From NCBI GenBank assembly GCA_011371465.1, contig DRQL01000324.1:1-6311 (forward strand): a DNA stretch of 6,311 nucleotides, written 5' to 3'. Position 1 is the first letter of the stretch, and every line of letters begins with the position of its first letter. Below the pieces are notes generated by a model. It did not search any database and was not told the DNA's origin. It saw only the letters and a list, made by a program, of their open reading frames with translations. This document shows, one piece after another, positions 1 to 5,694 of this stretch. The stretch comes from Gammaproteobacteria bacterium (GTDB taxonomy: Bacteria; Pseudomonadota; Gammaproteobacteria; DSM-19610). The position numbers and the translations under genes are program-made.

Positions 1-2
1 GA

Positions 3-74
3 AGGCGAATGCTGTATGATTTTACAATCACGGGCTTTGCGGGTGATGAGCGCCATGCCATGCGCATTTCATAA
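3..74 (+). CDS. Possible C-terminal tail of an upstream gene (partial)
   Basis: Reading frame 3 is open from the window edge to a TAA at 72-74. It encodes about 23 residues, including YDFTITGFAGDERHAMRIS, which looks like ordinary globular protein sequence. No start codon with a ribosome site is seen, so if real it is the end of a gene that begins outside the window on the same strand as the glycosyltransferase downstream. Frame 1 is also open, from 1 to a TGA at 178-180, but its composition (many Arg, Cys and Pro) looks non-coding. The fragment is too short to assign to a family. Confidence 0.25.
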   Translation, partial: RRMLYDFTITGFAGDERHAMRIS

Positions 75-156
75 AGAGATATTTACCCTGCAGCAGGAAA
101 AACGTATTCCGGCTGATGGATCGCAGGCCTGTCCTTTCCCCGGCATCCGTGATCGC

Positions 157-163
157 AGGAGGG
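157..163 (+). promoter_or_regulatory. Strong Shine-Dalgarno that sets the glycosyltransferase start
   Basis: AGGAGGG lies nine bases before a GTG at 173. The more upstream in-frame ATG at 116 has only an AGGA at 95-98, 17 bases away, which is too far. The GTG start also places the protein start just before the first conserved block (RSLWLGG), where GT32-type proteins usually begin. Confidence 0.65.
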
Positions 164-172
164 TGGAAGGCA

Positions 173-955
173 GTGGATGATCCTGTCCGCTCGCTGTGGC
201 TGGGCGGCAAACTGAGCCTGCTGGAGCGTATCTGTGTGCAGTCCTGGCTTCGCCACGGTCACCGGTTTGAACTCTTTGTGTACGATGACGTTGGTGAGGT
301 TCCGGACGGCGTGGTGTTGAAAGACGCGGCTTCCGTCCTTCCCCGCAGCGAAATATTTCAATGGCAGGGCAGTTACGCGGTTTTTGCCGATTTGTTTCGC
401 TGGACCCTGCTCTGTGAACAGGGGGGCTACTGGGTCGATATGGATATGCTGTGCCTGAAACCGTTTGATTTCGGGGATGAGCTGCTGTTTGGCTGCGAGC
501 ACAGTAACGCAGCCAGTATCGGGGTACTGAAGCTGCCGGCAAAGCACCCGGTTGCCCGTGAGATGCTGTCGCTGGCCAGGGACCCCAACCGGGTTATTGG
601 CAATGAAAAGTTCAAACTGAAGATGAAGAAATACCTGCGCCGCTACCTGCTGTTCGGTTCCAGGGTGGGGATGCGCTGGGGCGAGGCGGGCGGGCCCAAA
701 GCCTTTACCGGGGTGCTGAAGAAGCACGGCTGTTTCCACCTGGGAAAACCGTTCACGTATTTCTACCCGGTCGATCCGCTGAACTGGCGTTGCCTGTTTG
801 ACGCCACCCTGAAAGGGGAGCCATCATTTTACCGATCAACCTATGCGGTGCACCTGTGGAATGAGCTGCTGCGGCGTGAGGGTTTCTGCAAGGACGGGCC
901 TTTTCACCCGGACAGTTTTGTAGCTGGCCAGCAGAAACTGCTGGGGATCTCCTGA
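173..955 (+). CDS. GT32-like glycosyltransferase with DXD motif
   Basis: Predicted cytoplasmic sugar transferase of the GT32 / capsular polysaccharide synthesis type, which moves a sugar from a nucleotide donor onto a glycan or lipid acceptor; donor and acceptor cannot be told. Numbered from the GTG start (260 residues), RSLWLGG at 6-12 matches the N-terminal strand of the family. FADLFRW at 71-77 followed by CEQGGYWVDMDM matches the conserved D-x-x-R-x-x-x-L...GG-x-Y-x-D-x-D block. D89 and D91 form the DXD that binds metal and the nucleotide-sugar. GGPKAF at 173-178 and HLWN at 227-230 match later conserved points. No signal peptide or membrane segment is seen. Length is normal for the family. 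An in-frame ATG at 116 would add 19 residues but has poor ribosome-site spacing. No other polysaccharide genes are in view, so the pathway is unknown. It converges with the next gene. Confidence 0.85.
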   Translation: MDDPVRSLWLGGKLSLLERICVQSWLRHGHRFELFVYDDVGEVPDGVVLKDAASVLPRSEIFQWQGSYAVFADLFRWTLLCEQGGYWVDMDMLCLKPFDFGDELLFGCEHSNAASIGVLKLPAKHPVAREMLSLARDPNRVIGNEKFKLKMKKYLRRYLLFGSRVGMRWGEAGGPKAFTGVLKKHGCFHLGKPFTYFYPVDPLNWRCLFDATLKGEPSFYRSTYAVHLWNELLRREGFCKDGPFHPDSFVAGQQKLLGIS

Positions 956-966
956 CGGCCGCCTGG

Positions 967-1275
967 TTATACCGGTTGCCACTCGCCGTCAAAGGCGCTG
1001 AGGTCTTCTTCTGACAGGCGGCGTTTGACGTACAGTCCATCGAGTGTGGCCTGGTCAATAGTCTGTTCATTGCCGGAACGGTCTGTGTATTTCCATTCGC
1101 CGTGAATGACCAGCTGGAACATGCTTTCCATAATGTCGTCGAAGCGTATGGCGTGTTCACTGGCCAGTTGCCGGAAGTCATCCAGGACCAGCGGTGCGGC
1201 CTTTTTTTGAAAGGTATCTTTTGCCAGTGCGGCCAGGGCAACGTCCCACCTGGGCAGGTACTCGTTCGATGGCAT
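967..1275 (-). CDS. Small uncharacterised protein (102 aa)
   Basis: I do not recognise a family. The ATG at 1275 is preceded by GAGGA with a six-base spacer, a convincing ribosome site. The product is soluble and mixed-charge with no signal peptide, membrane segment or cysteine. It looks mostly helical in the first half (ALAALAKDTFQKKAAPLVLDDFRQLASEHAIRFDDIMESMF). A short region with strand and turn character follows (QLVIHGEWKYTDRSGNEQ), then an acidic C-terminus ending EDLSAFDGEWQPV. The GEWKYTDRSGNEQ hairpin-like segment is the most distinctive part. The gene converges with the glycosyltransferase, 11 bases between stop codons, and is the last of three minus-strand genes. A 235-base gap to the 74-residue gene suggests it has its own promoter. 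Coding status is well supported; function is not known. Confidence 0.7.
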   Translation of the reverse strand: MPSNEYLPRWDVALAALAKDTFQKKAAPLVLDDFRQLASEHAIRFDDIMESMFQLVIHGEWKYTDRSGNEQTIDQATLDGLYVKRRLSEEDLSAFDGEWQPV

Positions 1276-1510
1276 ATACAGTCCTCGTCAGCTTCCGGTT
1301 TGGTGGCCCGCATTATGATACATTCGCCCGCAACAGGAAATTCCGGTACTACATGCCACCGTTTTGCGGCTAAAGTGCGAACGGGTTTCTGGTTGGCGGG
1401 GATTCAGGTGGGGGTATTCAATCGTGTCGCACGCATGGTTGCGCGTCGGTGCCATGCGCATTCCTGCTATACAGCCGTCCACCGGTCTGCAAAAGCAGGC
1501 CGGGTGCAAA
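1276..1510. other. Intergenic stretch with no supported gene
   Basis: About 235 bases between two minus-strand genes. Open frames cross it on both strands, but they lack good ribosome sites, are rich in Arg, Cys and His, and overlap better genes. Apart from the weak promoter-like element near 1312-1340, I see no stem-loop with a T run, tRNA or repeat here. Confidence 0.5.
1312..1340 (-). promoter_or_regulatory. Weak sigma-70-like promoter for the 102-aa gene
   Basis: On the minus strand CATAAT (1312-1317) could be a -10 and TTTCCT (1335-1340) a poor -35, with a 17-base spacer. It lies about 35 bases upstream of the ATG at 1275, a sensible distance. The -35 match is weak, so this is tentative. 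Confidence 0.3.
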
Positions 1511-1735
1511 TTACTGGACGGACGCCTTGCAGCGACAGAGTTGGGACTGGATCAGGCGCATCAGGTCCGCCAGTTCCATTTCCGCCGGTACCTCGCGGAT
1601 GTCGGAAAACCAGATGTCGTCGATTTGACCAGCCTCTTCGGGTACCTGCTCGCCAACCAGCGGCACCCCCACAAATACGCCCTGTTGGCCGTTTTCCAGG
1701 CATACGGTCACCAGTTGTAATGGAATCGGTTTCAT
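1511..1735 (-). CDS. Small uncharacterised protein (74 aa)
   Basis: I do not recognise a family. The start chosen is the ATG at 1735, which has AGGGAG seven bases upstream. The same frame stays open further upstream, but those Met codons lack ribosome sites, and the extension beyond about 1800 is Arg/Pro-rich and runs opposite the real frame of the START-domain gene. The product begins with a hydrophobic strand-like segment (MKPIPLQLVTVCLENGQQG) and then FVGVPLVGEQVPEE. An acidic segment follows (QIDDIWFSDIREVPAEMELA), then a helix DLMRLIQSQL. No signal peptide is clear. It lies 86 bases downstream of the START-domain gene on the same strand and could share its transcript. Function unknown. 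Confidence 0.6.
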   Translation of the reverse strand: MKPIPLQLVTVCLENGQQGVFVGVPLVGEQVPEEAGQIDDIWFSDIREVPAEMELADLMRLIQSQLCRCKASVQ

Positions 1736-1762
1736 TCGCGAACTCCCTTGAATATCATCGCG

Positions 1763-1777
1763 ATCAATCATATTGAT
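1763..1777. repeat. Short inverted repeat upstream of the 74-aa gene
   Basis: ATCAAT (1763-1768) and ATTGAT (1772-1777) are perfect inverted arms around CAT, in AT-rich DNA about 30 bases upstream of the ATG at 1735. It could be an operator or a small leader hairpin. There is no T run, so it is not a terminator. The arms are short enough to arise by chance. Confidence 0.3.
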
Positions 1778-1821
1778 GCGCCCATCAAATACCATGCATA
1801 AGTAGTGCCAGTTATCGGGGT

Positions 1822-2484
1822 TCACCGTTCGGCAGCGGACAGCGAGGCCGCACGCTGGTGGAGCGCGCGCATCAGGTCGGCCAGGTACTGGCGCAGGGCC
1901 GCCTGCGTTACCCAGCGGGGTAACCAGCCACCAGGGTCCAGTTCGATCCAGTAGCCTGCAACCAGTCCACCCCGTCCGTCGGGGTGGATGCTCCAGCAAC
2001 CGCGGAACCGGCGGGGCACGACCAGGCGGTCTGCGCCGGGCAGCGGGTACCGCGTACTGAGTTGCCACTCGACACGGTACTGTCGCAGTGCCGGTTTGCT
2101 ACCCCTTTGTGTGCTGGTCATGAGGTAGTGGCGGTCGCTCGCGGGTCCCGGCAGGTGCAGCTGCTGGTACACCCATACGCGGTCTGCCTGTTTTGCCACG
2201 ACGCGGCTGACGGCTACCTGGGGGATAAACGCGGCAAAGTGCGCATAGTCCTGCACGATCTCGTAGAGCAACTCAGGCGTGTAATCCCACTGGATGCGGA
2301 CCAGTGCAGCAGGTGACGTGAGCCTGCTGTTACGGGGACGATAGAGGGTCGCGAGCGCTGTTTGCGCAGACGGTTCCCACTGGCCGTCCGCACTTCCCGT
2401 GTCGTCGCAGGGATGATTTGCCGCTGCCGGTGCGGCGAGAAAAACGGCTGCCAGGTAGAGGAAAAACCGGGTGCTGCTGTGCAT
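1822..2484 (-). CDS. Exported START/SRPBCC-fold protein
   Basis: A 220-residue protein with a Sec-type signal peptide: short polar start, hydrophobic core FFLYLAAVFLAAPAAA, and likely cleavage after A22. That makes it periplasmic. The mature part matches bacterial START / polyketide-cyclase-like (SRPBCC) proteins, which form a helix-grip cavity for lipids or other hydrophobic ligands. The matching parts are YTPELLYEIVQDYAHFAAFIP (about 68-88), the SRVV strand, VYQQLHLPGPASDRHY (105-120, the family's P-x-P-x-x-DR-x-Y element) and WSIHPDGRGGLVAGYWIELDPGG (164-186), then a long C-terminal helix. C26 and C163 are the only cysteines in the mature protein and could form a disulfide. The ATG has no strong ribosome site. 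It is transcribed divergently from the ferritin-like gene. Ligand unknown; a role in lipid or isoprenoid handling is only inference. Confidence 0.75.
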   Translation of the reverse strand: MHSSTRFFLYLAAVFLAAPAAANHPCDDTGSADGQWEPSAQTALATLYRPRNSRLTSPAALVRIQWDYTPELLYEIVQDYAHFAAFIPQVAVSRVVAKQADRVWVYQQLHLPGPASDRHYLMTSTQRGSKPALRQYRVEWQLSTRYPLPGADRLVVPRRFRGCWSIHPDGRGGLVAGYWIELDPGGWLPRWVTQAALRQYLADLMRALHQRAASLSAAER

Positions 2485-2517
2485 GTGCGATCGCTGTGCT
2501 ACGGGATGGAAGCCGAC

Positions 2518-2589
2518 AGTGTGACCGGAACTTTGCGCGCTGCCAACCAGTCACACCGCTAAAGGGGGTGTGTTGCACTATACTTTAAT
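2518..2589. promoter_or_regulatory. Divergent promoter region with inverted TGTGA/TCACA arms
   Basis: Between the two divergent genes, TATACT (2579-2584) is a good plus-strand -10 about 30 bases before the ferritin-like ATG, but no matching -35 is present. Just upstream, GTGTGAC (2519-2525) and GTCACAC (2550-2556) are perfect inverted arms whose centres are 31 bp apart, near three helical turns. The right arm lies around -39, where an activator could replace the -35. On the minus strand TTGGCA (2541-2546) and CACACT (2518-2523), 17 bases apart, could serve the START-domain gene. The arms resemble CRP half-sites but are spaced too widely for one CRP site. Confidence 0.35.
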
Positions 2590-2601
2590 TACCATCACTC
2601 C

Positions 2602-2607
2602 AGGAGG
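2602..2607 (+). promoter_or_regulatory. Consensus Shine-Dalgarno of the ferritin-like gene
   Basis: AGGAGG seven bases before the ATG at 2615. It fixes this start over an in-frame ATG at 2570, which lies inside the promoter region and has no suitably placed ribosome site. Confidence 0.85.
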
Positions 2608-2614
2608 TCCAACC

Positions 2615-3262
2615 ATGAAGACTCACTCGATTGAAGATGCGCAGTATGCCCATGCCATGGGCCACCTGCTGGTCCTCTACACGCAGGTCGACCAGTTCAT
2701 TATGGAAGCCTGTGCTGAACGGATGGCATCGGCCCCGGACCTGGTGGCAAAAATGGGGCTGGCCAAGCAGGTGGGGGATGAGTGCCGCCACGTAATGATT
2801 CAGAAAAACTGGATGCGGGAATTCGGGGTGGATGAAACGCCGGTTATTGACCGGCAAGCCATGGAACGCCTGCACCGGCATTTCCGGTCACTGGACTGGG
2901 TCGATTTTTTGACGGACCTGTACCTGGTGGTGGAAGCGCTGGGTTCGCAGGCGGTGGAGCAGGTGGTCCCGCTGGCCGACCCGGGTACCCGCGAGTCGTT
3001 ACGCGTGCCGTTGCAGGATGAGCTGGATCACGTGGCGTTCGGCTTGTCCGAGTTGCGCAAGGCGCTGGATGCTATGGACCCTGTACAGCGCCGGTCAAGG
3101 CTGGAGCGGATCCCCACGCGCATCGATGCGGTCTTTGCCATGCTGCAGGAACTCGATGTGCCGGTACTGGACTGGTTTGAGCAGGTCGGCACCGGTTCCA
3201 GGCAACTCTGTGATGTGCTGGACCGGCGCCGGGAAGAACTGGTTACCGGGCTGGCGGCCTGA
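2615..3262 (+). CDS. Ferritin-like diiron protein
   Basis: A 215-residue, almost entirely helical soluble protein with the ligand pattern of ferritin-like diiron carboxylate proteins. E31 (FIMEACAER) and E56-x-x-H59 (GDECRHV) lie on the first helix pair; E107 (LVVEALG) and E136-x-x-H139 (DELDHVAFG) lie on the second. These four Glu and two His, spaced 25 and 29 residues within each pair, are what a four-helix-bundle diiron site needs. Overall form recalls the PaaA/PaaC-type and rubrerythrin-like branches more than iron-storage ferritin. No rubredoxin Cys motif is present, so a classical rubrerythrin is unlikely. Possible roles are an oxygenase or hydroxylase, or peroxide or iron handling; the substrate cannot be read. 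The consensus ribosome site suggests good expression. It is convergent with the next gene, two bases between stop codons, and divergent from the periplasmic START-domain gene; a functional link is possible but unproven. Confidence 0.75.
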   Translation: MKTHSIEDAQYAHAMGHLLVLYTQVDQFIMEACAERMASAPDLVAKMGLAKQVGDECRHVMIQKNWMREFGVDETPVIDRQAMERLHRHFRSLDWVDFLTDLYLVVEALGSQAVEQVVPLADPGTRESLRVPLQDELDHVAFGLSELRKALDAMDPVQRRSRLERIPTRIDAVFAMLQELDVPVLDWFEQVGTGSRQLCDVLDRRREELVTGLAA

Positions 3263-3264
3263 GC

Positions 3265-3843
3265 CTACAGCTGGCGGAAGTAGTTTTTTTCCTCTTCGCT
3301 GAGCGACGGCAGGGCGACCGGTCCCGTGCGCGGCCGTTCTTCTTTTGCGGTTGTGACGACGGGTGCTTCGCGCTCGGCGGGCCGGTCACGGCCGGTTTCA
3401 CCGCCGGCGGCGACCGGCTCCAGCAACAGGCCGGCTTCCTGCCGGATCCTGACGACCTTGTAACCAAACAGTTTGAGATCCGGGCAACCTGCCAGCAGGG
3501 CTTCGGCGCCGGGAGGCGGGTCGTAGCTGACCACCATCAGCCGCGGTGGGCGCAGCTGTTTCTGCAACGCGTCGTAGACCTGGTTGAGCCAGGGCAGGGC
3601 GGTCGCTACCTGTTCCGTCGCCCGCAGGCCGTTCAGTAATGCGGCCTGGCTGTTGATCGGGTCGAAGCTGACCAGTACCGGGTGATATTGTGCGTCGGCC
3701 AGCAGGATGGGGTAGCCGTCCCAGGGCAGCCTGGCTTCCAGCAGCCGGCTTTCTCCGCCGGTCAGTTCATTGGCCGCGTCGATTAACAGGGTGCGCAACT
3801 CATCGGCATCGATGGTATCCGTGGTTCTTGTGCACAGCTTCAT
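3265..3843 (-). CDS. Uncharacterised protein, possible inactive PD-(D/E)XK-like fold
   Basis: A 192-residue soluble protein, third gene of the ParA cluster. Residues 12-30 look helical. Residues 31-61 (ESRLLEARLPWDGYPILLADAQ..HPVLVSFD) have the strand-turn-strand layout of the restriction-endonuclease core, where active members show a pattern like G-x-IDLLAVD...LVEIK. Here the first catalytic Asp position is a hydrophobic residue and the E-x-K position reads S59-F60-D61, so catalysis is unlikely. A helix (64-96), a strand PRLMVVSYDP and a strand LFGYKVVRI follow, again as in that fold. Residues 145-178 are a low-complexity linker rich in Glu, Arg, Pro and Thr. The tail LPSLSEEEKNYFRQL may be a partner-binding helix. 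Its ATG overlaps the previous stop (ATGA), so translation is probably coupled. The fold call is my inference from pattern alone; coding status is firm. Confidence 0.8.
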   Translation of the reverse strand: MKLCTRTTDTIDADELRTLLIDAANELTGGESRLLEARLPWDGYPILLADAQYHPVLVSFDPINSQAALLNGLRATEQVATALPWLNQVYDALQKQLRPPRLMVVSYDPPPGAEALLAGCPDLKLFGYKVVRIRQEAGLLLEPVAAGGETGRDRPAEREAPVVTTAKEERPRTGPVALPSLSEEEKNYFRQL

Positions 3844-4529
3844 ACGTTGGCCTGGTCAACTTCGTGCGGCAGGGTGCTGTAAAATTCGCTGCGCAGTAAA
3901 CGTTCGCTGATGCGTGTCAGGAAATTATTGCGGTGGTGATCGTGGGGTGCATGTTCCGGGACGACCTGTTCCGGCAGGAAGCCGAGGTTCAGCAGCGGCA
4001 CATCGAGGTAACGCAGGGTGCCCACCGCCAGTTTGCGGAAAAAACGCCAGGCAGCGTGCTGGTCGCGTGGTCCGACCAGTACGATGCCGATCTCGGGTGT
4101 GTGGGCTTGTTCCGCCAGCAACTTGATGCGCTGGTAGGCGGCCAGTACAGCATCGAGATTGGCCGGTACCAGCAGTACCAGGTGGTCGAAGGCATGCGCC
4201 AGTACCGCTTCGGCCGATGTCGTTGGTAACAGGCAAAGCTCCGCGTTGCCTGCCTGTTCGCGCAGGGTGTTCGCCAGCCGGTCCCGGGGTTCCACCGTAT
4301 CAGGCAGGGGGTACAGCGTGCTGTCGTGCCCTCGCTCTGTCAGCACTTCACACAGGTTGCTGGTTACCCAGTCCAGCGCCTGGTTGTCGAGCAGAAAGGG
4401 GATGACCTGGCATGTTTCTGTATCCGCTTCGGTCTCCGGGGCGTCACTGAGGAAACGGTCGCGTATTTTCTCCATGCGACCGGGCGAAACCGCCTTGCGT
4501 TGCCACGCCGGGCTCAGCTGACAGGCCAT
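3840..4529 (-). CDS. MinD/FlhG-like protein lacking a P-loop (predicted pseudo-ATPase)
   Basis: A 229-residue soluble protein, second of the coupled trio. Residues 114-187 (FDHLVLLVPANLDAV, AAYQRIKLL, IGIVLVGPRDQHAAWRFFRKLA, LRYLDVPLLNLGFLPE) follow the second half of MinD/FlhG ATPases, with the 'TPE...DAY-x-x-IK', 'lvvN-x-v', 'va-x-rfL' and 'lGylP' segments in order. In the first half, ALDWVTSNLCEVLTERGH (51-68) falls where the helix after the P-loop should be (K-T-T-x-x-x-N-L-A-x-x-L-x-x-x-G). The GKGGxGKT Walker A is absent, and TLYPLPDT replaces the usual 'lLiD-x-D' strand. It is therefore unlikely to bind or hydrolyse ATP in the normal way, and may act as a regulatory or scaffold partner of the neighbouring ParA. 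HAPHDHHR at 193-200 is a His-rich loop. The start at 4529 overlaps the upstream stop by one base (TGATG); a Met 19 codons later is possible. Family assignment is by pattern only. Confidence 0.75.
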   Translation of the reverse strand: MACQLSPAWQRKAVSPGRMEKIRDRFLSDAPETEADTETCQVIPFLLDNQALDWVTSNLCEVLTERGHDSTLYPLPDTVEPRDRLANTLREQAGNAELCLLPTTSAEAVLAHAFDHLVLLVPANLDAVLAAYQRIKLLAEQAHTPEIGIVLVGPRDQHAAWRFFRKLAVGTLRYLDVPLLNLGFLPEQVVPEHAPHDHHRNNFLTRISERLLRSEFYSTLPHEVDQANV

Positions 4530-4822
4530 CAGTGATGCACCGGTATCTGCAGCAGCGAGTTGATGCCACCGAGTTCGTTGGGAATCTCGGCGGGGTTGGT
4601 CGGGTCCTGCTGCCATTTCCCGTCCACGACGATCCGGTATTCATAGACACCGGGTGGCGCTGTGAACACTTTTTGCCAGTGACCGTTGACGTGGCGTGTT
4701 TCGATATCCTGGTCAGGCACCCAGTTGTTGAAATCACCCGCCAGTTGCAGGCGCTTGCATTCGATTTCGTCGAAATTCAATACTACCATCTGTCGCTGGG
4801 GCCTTTTTCCGGTCAGGGTCAT
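4529..4822 (-). CDS. Possible internal-start product: free CBM48 domain (97 aa)
   Basis: Met275 of the ParA fusion, ATG at 4820-4822, has AAGAGGA at 4830-4836 with a seven-base spacer, a ribosome site at least as good as that of the full-length gene. Translation from here would give residues 275-371, exactly the carbohydrate-binding module without the ATPase. Either both products are made in frame from one gene, or the site is a remnant of an ancestral separate CBM48 gene that became fused to parA. Evidence is limited to the site and its placement at the domain boundary. Confidence 0.4.
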   Translation of the reverse strand: MTLTGKRPQRQMVVLNFDEIECKRLQLAGDFNNWVPDQDIETRHVNGHWQKVFTAPPGVYEYRIVVDGKWQQDPTNPAEIPNELGGINSLLQIPVHH

Positions 4823-5644
4823 GTGGTTGTCCTCTTGCTCTGTGACATGGGGGGGTTCGAGCGCTTCCTTCGGGGGTGTAACAACAGCCAGTCCACTGGC
4901 TGCCAGCATTTCATCCGCGAGTCGCCGGTAGTCCCGGGCGGCGGTCGCGTGCGGTGCGTAATCGATCAACGGCTTGCCGAACCAGGCAGCTTCCCGTGCG
5001 CGTACCGTGTGGCGTATCTGGACCCCGCTGAGGCCGGTTGGCAACTGGTCACGGATCTGCCGGAGTATGGTTTGTGCAAAGCGCGTATGCGGATCGAACA
5101 TAACGGGCAGGGCCTTGACCGGCAGGTCGATGTGGTACTTGTCGCTCAGCATGCCGGTGATGTCGTGCAGTTGCTGAAGACCATCCAGTGCAAACAGGCT
5201 GGCCTCAACCGGCGCGAGCACCTGTTGTGCCGCCCGCAGTGCGTTGATGGAAAGCAGCCCCAGCGATGGCGGGCAATCGATCAGCACGTAGTCATAGTGC
5301 TGCCCGTACCGTTCCAGTTGTTCGAGCAACTGACGTTCTCGTCCCGGTTGGTCAGTCAACAGGGGTTCCACCGCGGCCAGCGTGATGGTGGCGGGTAACA
5401 GGTCCACAGCGGGGACCACGTCGGATAACAGCACCTCGTAAAACGATAGTTCGTCACTGAATACTTCATACAGGCCCGGCTGGTCCCGGTCATGGACGCC
5501 GAGTCCCAGCGTGGCGTGTCCCTGTGGGTCCATGTCGATCAGCAGGACCCGTTGCTCCCGTTTACCCAGCTCGGCGGCCAGGTTGATTGCGGTGGTGGTT
5601 TTTCCACAACCGCCTTTCTGGTTGGCAATAGCAATGATGTTCAT
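4529..5644 (-). CDS. ParA ATPase fused to a C-terminal CBM48/AMPK-type glycogen-binding domain
   Basis: A 371-residue two-domain protein. Residues 1-250 are a complete ParA/Soj ATPase: deviant Walker A K10-GGCGK15-TT with the signature Lys, Walker A' LLIDMDPQGHAT (D37, D39), Walker B VLIDCPP (D123), and the C-terminal VRAREAAWFGKPL block. ParA proteins bind ATP as dimers, coat DNA non-specifically and create gradients that move cargo. Residues 251-285 are a linker. Residues 286-369 match the AMPK-beta / CBM48 domain: LAGDFNNW, GHWQKVF, PGVYEYRIVVDGKWQQDP and ELGGINSLLQI. The residues used for glycogen binding in mammalian AMPK beta (W100, K126, W133, L146, N150) align with W308, R337, W344, L358 and N362. 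The start has GGAG seven bases upstream. It follows the MerR gene by 100 bases and overlaps the next gene by one base. No ParB or parS-like site is visible, so it is probably an orphan cargo-positioning ParA. Confidence 0.92.
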   Translation of the reverse strand: MNIIAIANQKGGCGKTTTAINLAAELGKREQRVLLIDMDPQGHATLGLGVHDRDQPGLYEVFSDELSFYEVLLSDVVPAVDLLPATITLAAVEPLLTDQPGRERQLLEQLERYGQHYDYVLIDCPPSLGLLSINALRAAQQVLAPVEASLFALDGLQQLHDITGMLSDKYHIDLPVKALPVMFDPHTRFAQTILRQIRDQLPTGLSGVQIRHTVRAREAAWFGKPLIDYAPHATAARDYRRLADEMLAASGLAVVTPPKEALEPPHVTEQEDNHMTLTGKRPQRQMVVLNFDEIECKRLQLAGDFNNWVPDQDIETRHVNGHWQKVFTAPPGVYEYRIVVDGKWQQDPTNPAEIPNELGGINSLLQIPVHH

Positions 5645-5665
5645 GCACTGTCTCCGCGTTACGCT

Positions 5666-5678
5666 GCAGCCAGGCTGC
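5666..5678. promoter_or_regulatory. Palindrome upstream of the ParA fusion gene
   Basis: GCAGCC-A-GGCTGC is a perfect 13-base palindrome with a single central base, 22 to 34 bases before the ATG at 5644. A one-base loop cannot form a normal RNA hairpin, so a protein operator (for the MerR-type regulator or for ParA autoregulation) is the more natural reading. It may also be chance in GC-rich DNA. Confidence 0.35.
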
Positions 5679-5694
5679 CCGCGATATTGACGAA

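Noticed and set aside
16..180. A 54-codon plus-strand open frame starting with ATG at 16
   Set aside because: No ribosome site, Arg/Cys-biased composition, no recognisable feature; it ends just inside the glycosyltransferase start.
1102..1776. Long plus-strand open frame (224 codons) across 1102-1776
   Set aside because: It overlaps two minus-strand genes with good ribosome sites, is very rich in Arg, Pro, Cys and Gly, and has no ribosome site of its own; it is an antisense shadow.
1736..2068. Upstream extension of the 74-residue protein to 185 residues
   Set aside because: The extension is Arg/Pro/Gly-rich and overlaps the START-domain gene in another frame; the ATG at 1735 has the only good ribosome site.
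2519..2556. A CRP binding site from the TGTGA and TCACA arms
   Set aside because: CRP needs six bases between TGTGA and TCACA; here there are 26, so this is not one standard CRP site.
4530..4616. Longer start (ATG at 4616) for the MinD-like gene, overlapping the CBM48 end by 88 bases
   Set aside because: The extra 29 residues are Arg/Gln-rich out-of-frame CBM sequence; the TGATG overlap at 4529 is the natural coupled start.
4532..5398. Plus-strand open frame of 288 codons opposite the ParA fusion
   Set aside because: It mirrors the unmistakable ParA-CBM48 coding sequence, has many Cys/His/Arg runs and no recognisable motif.
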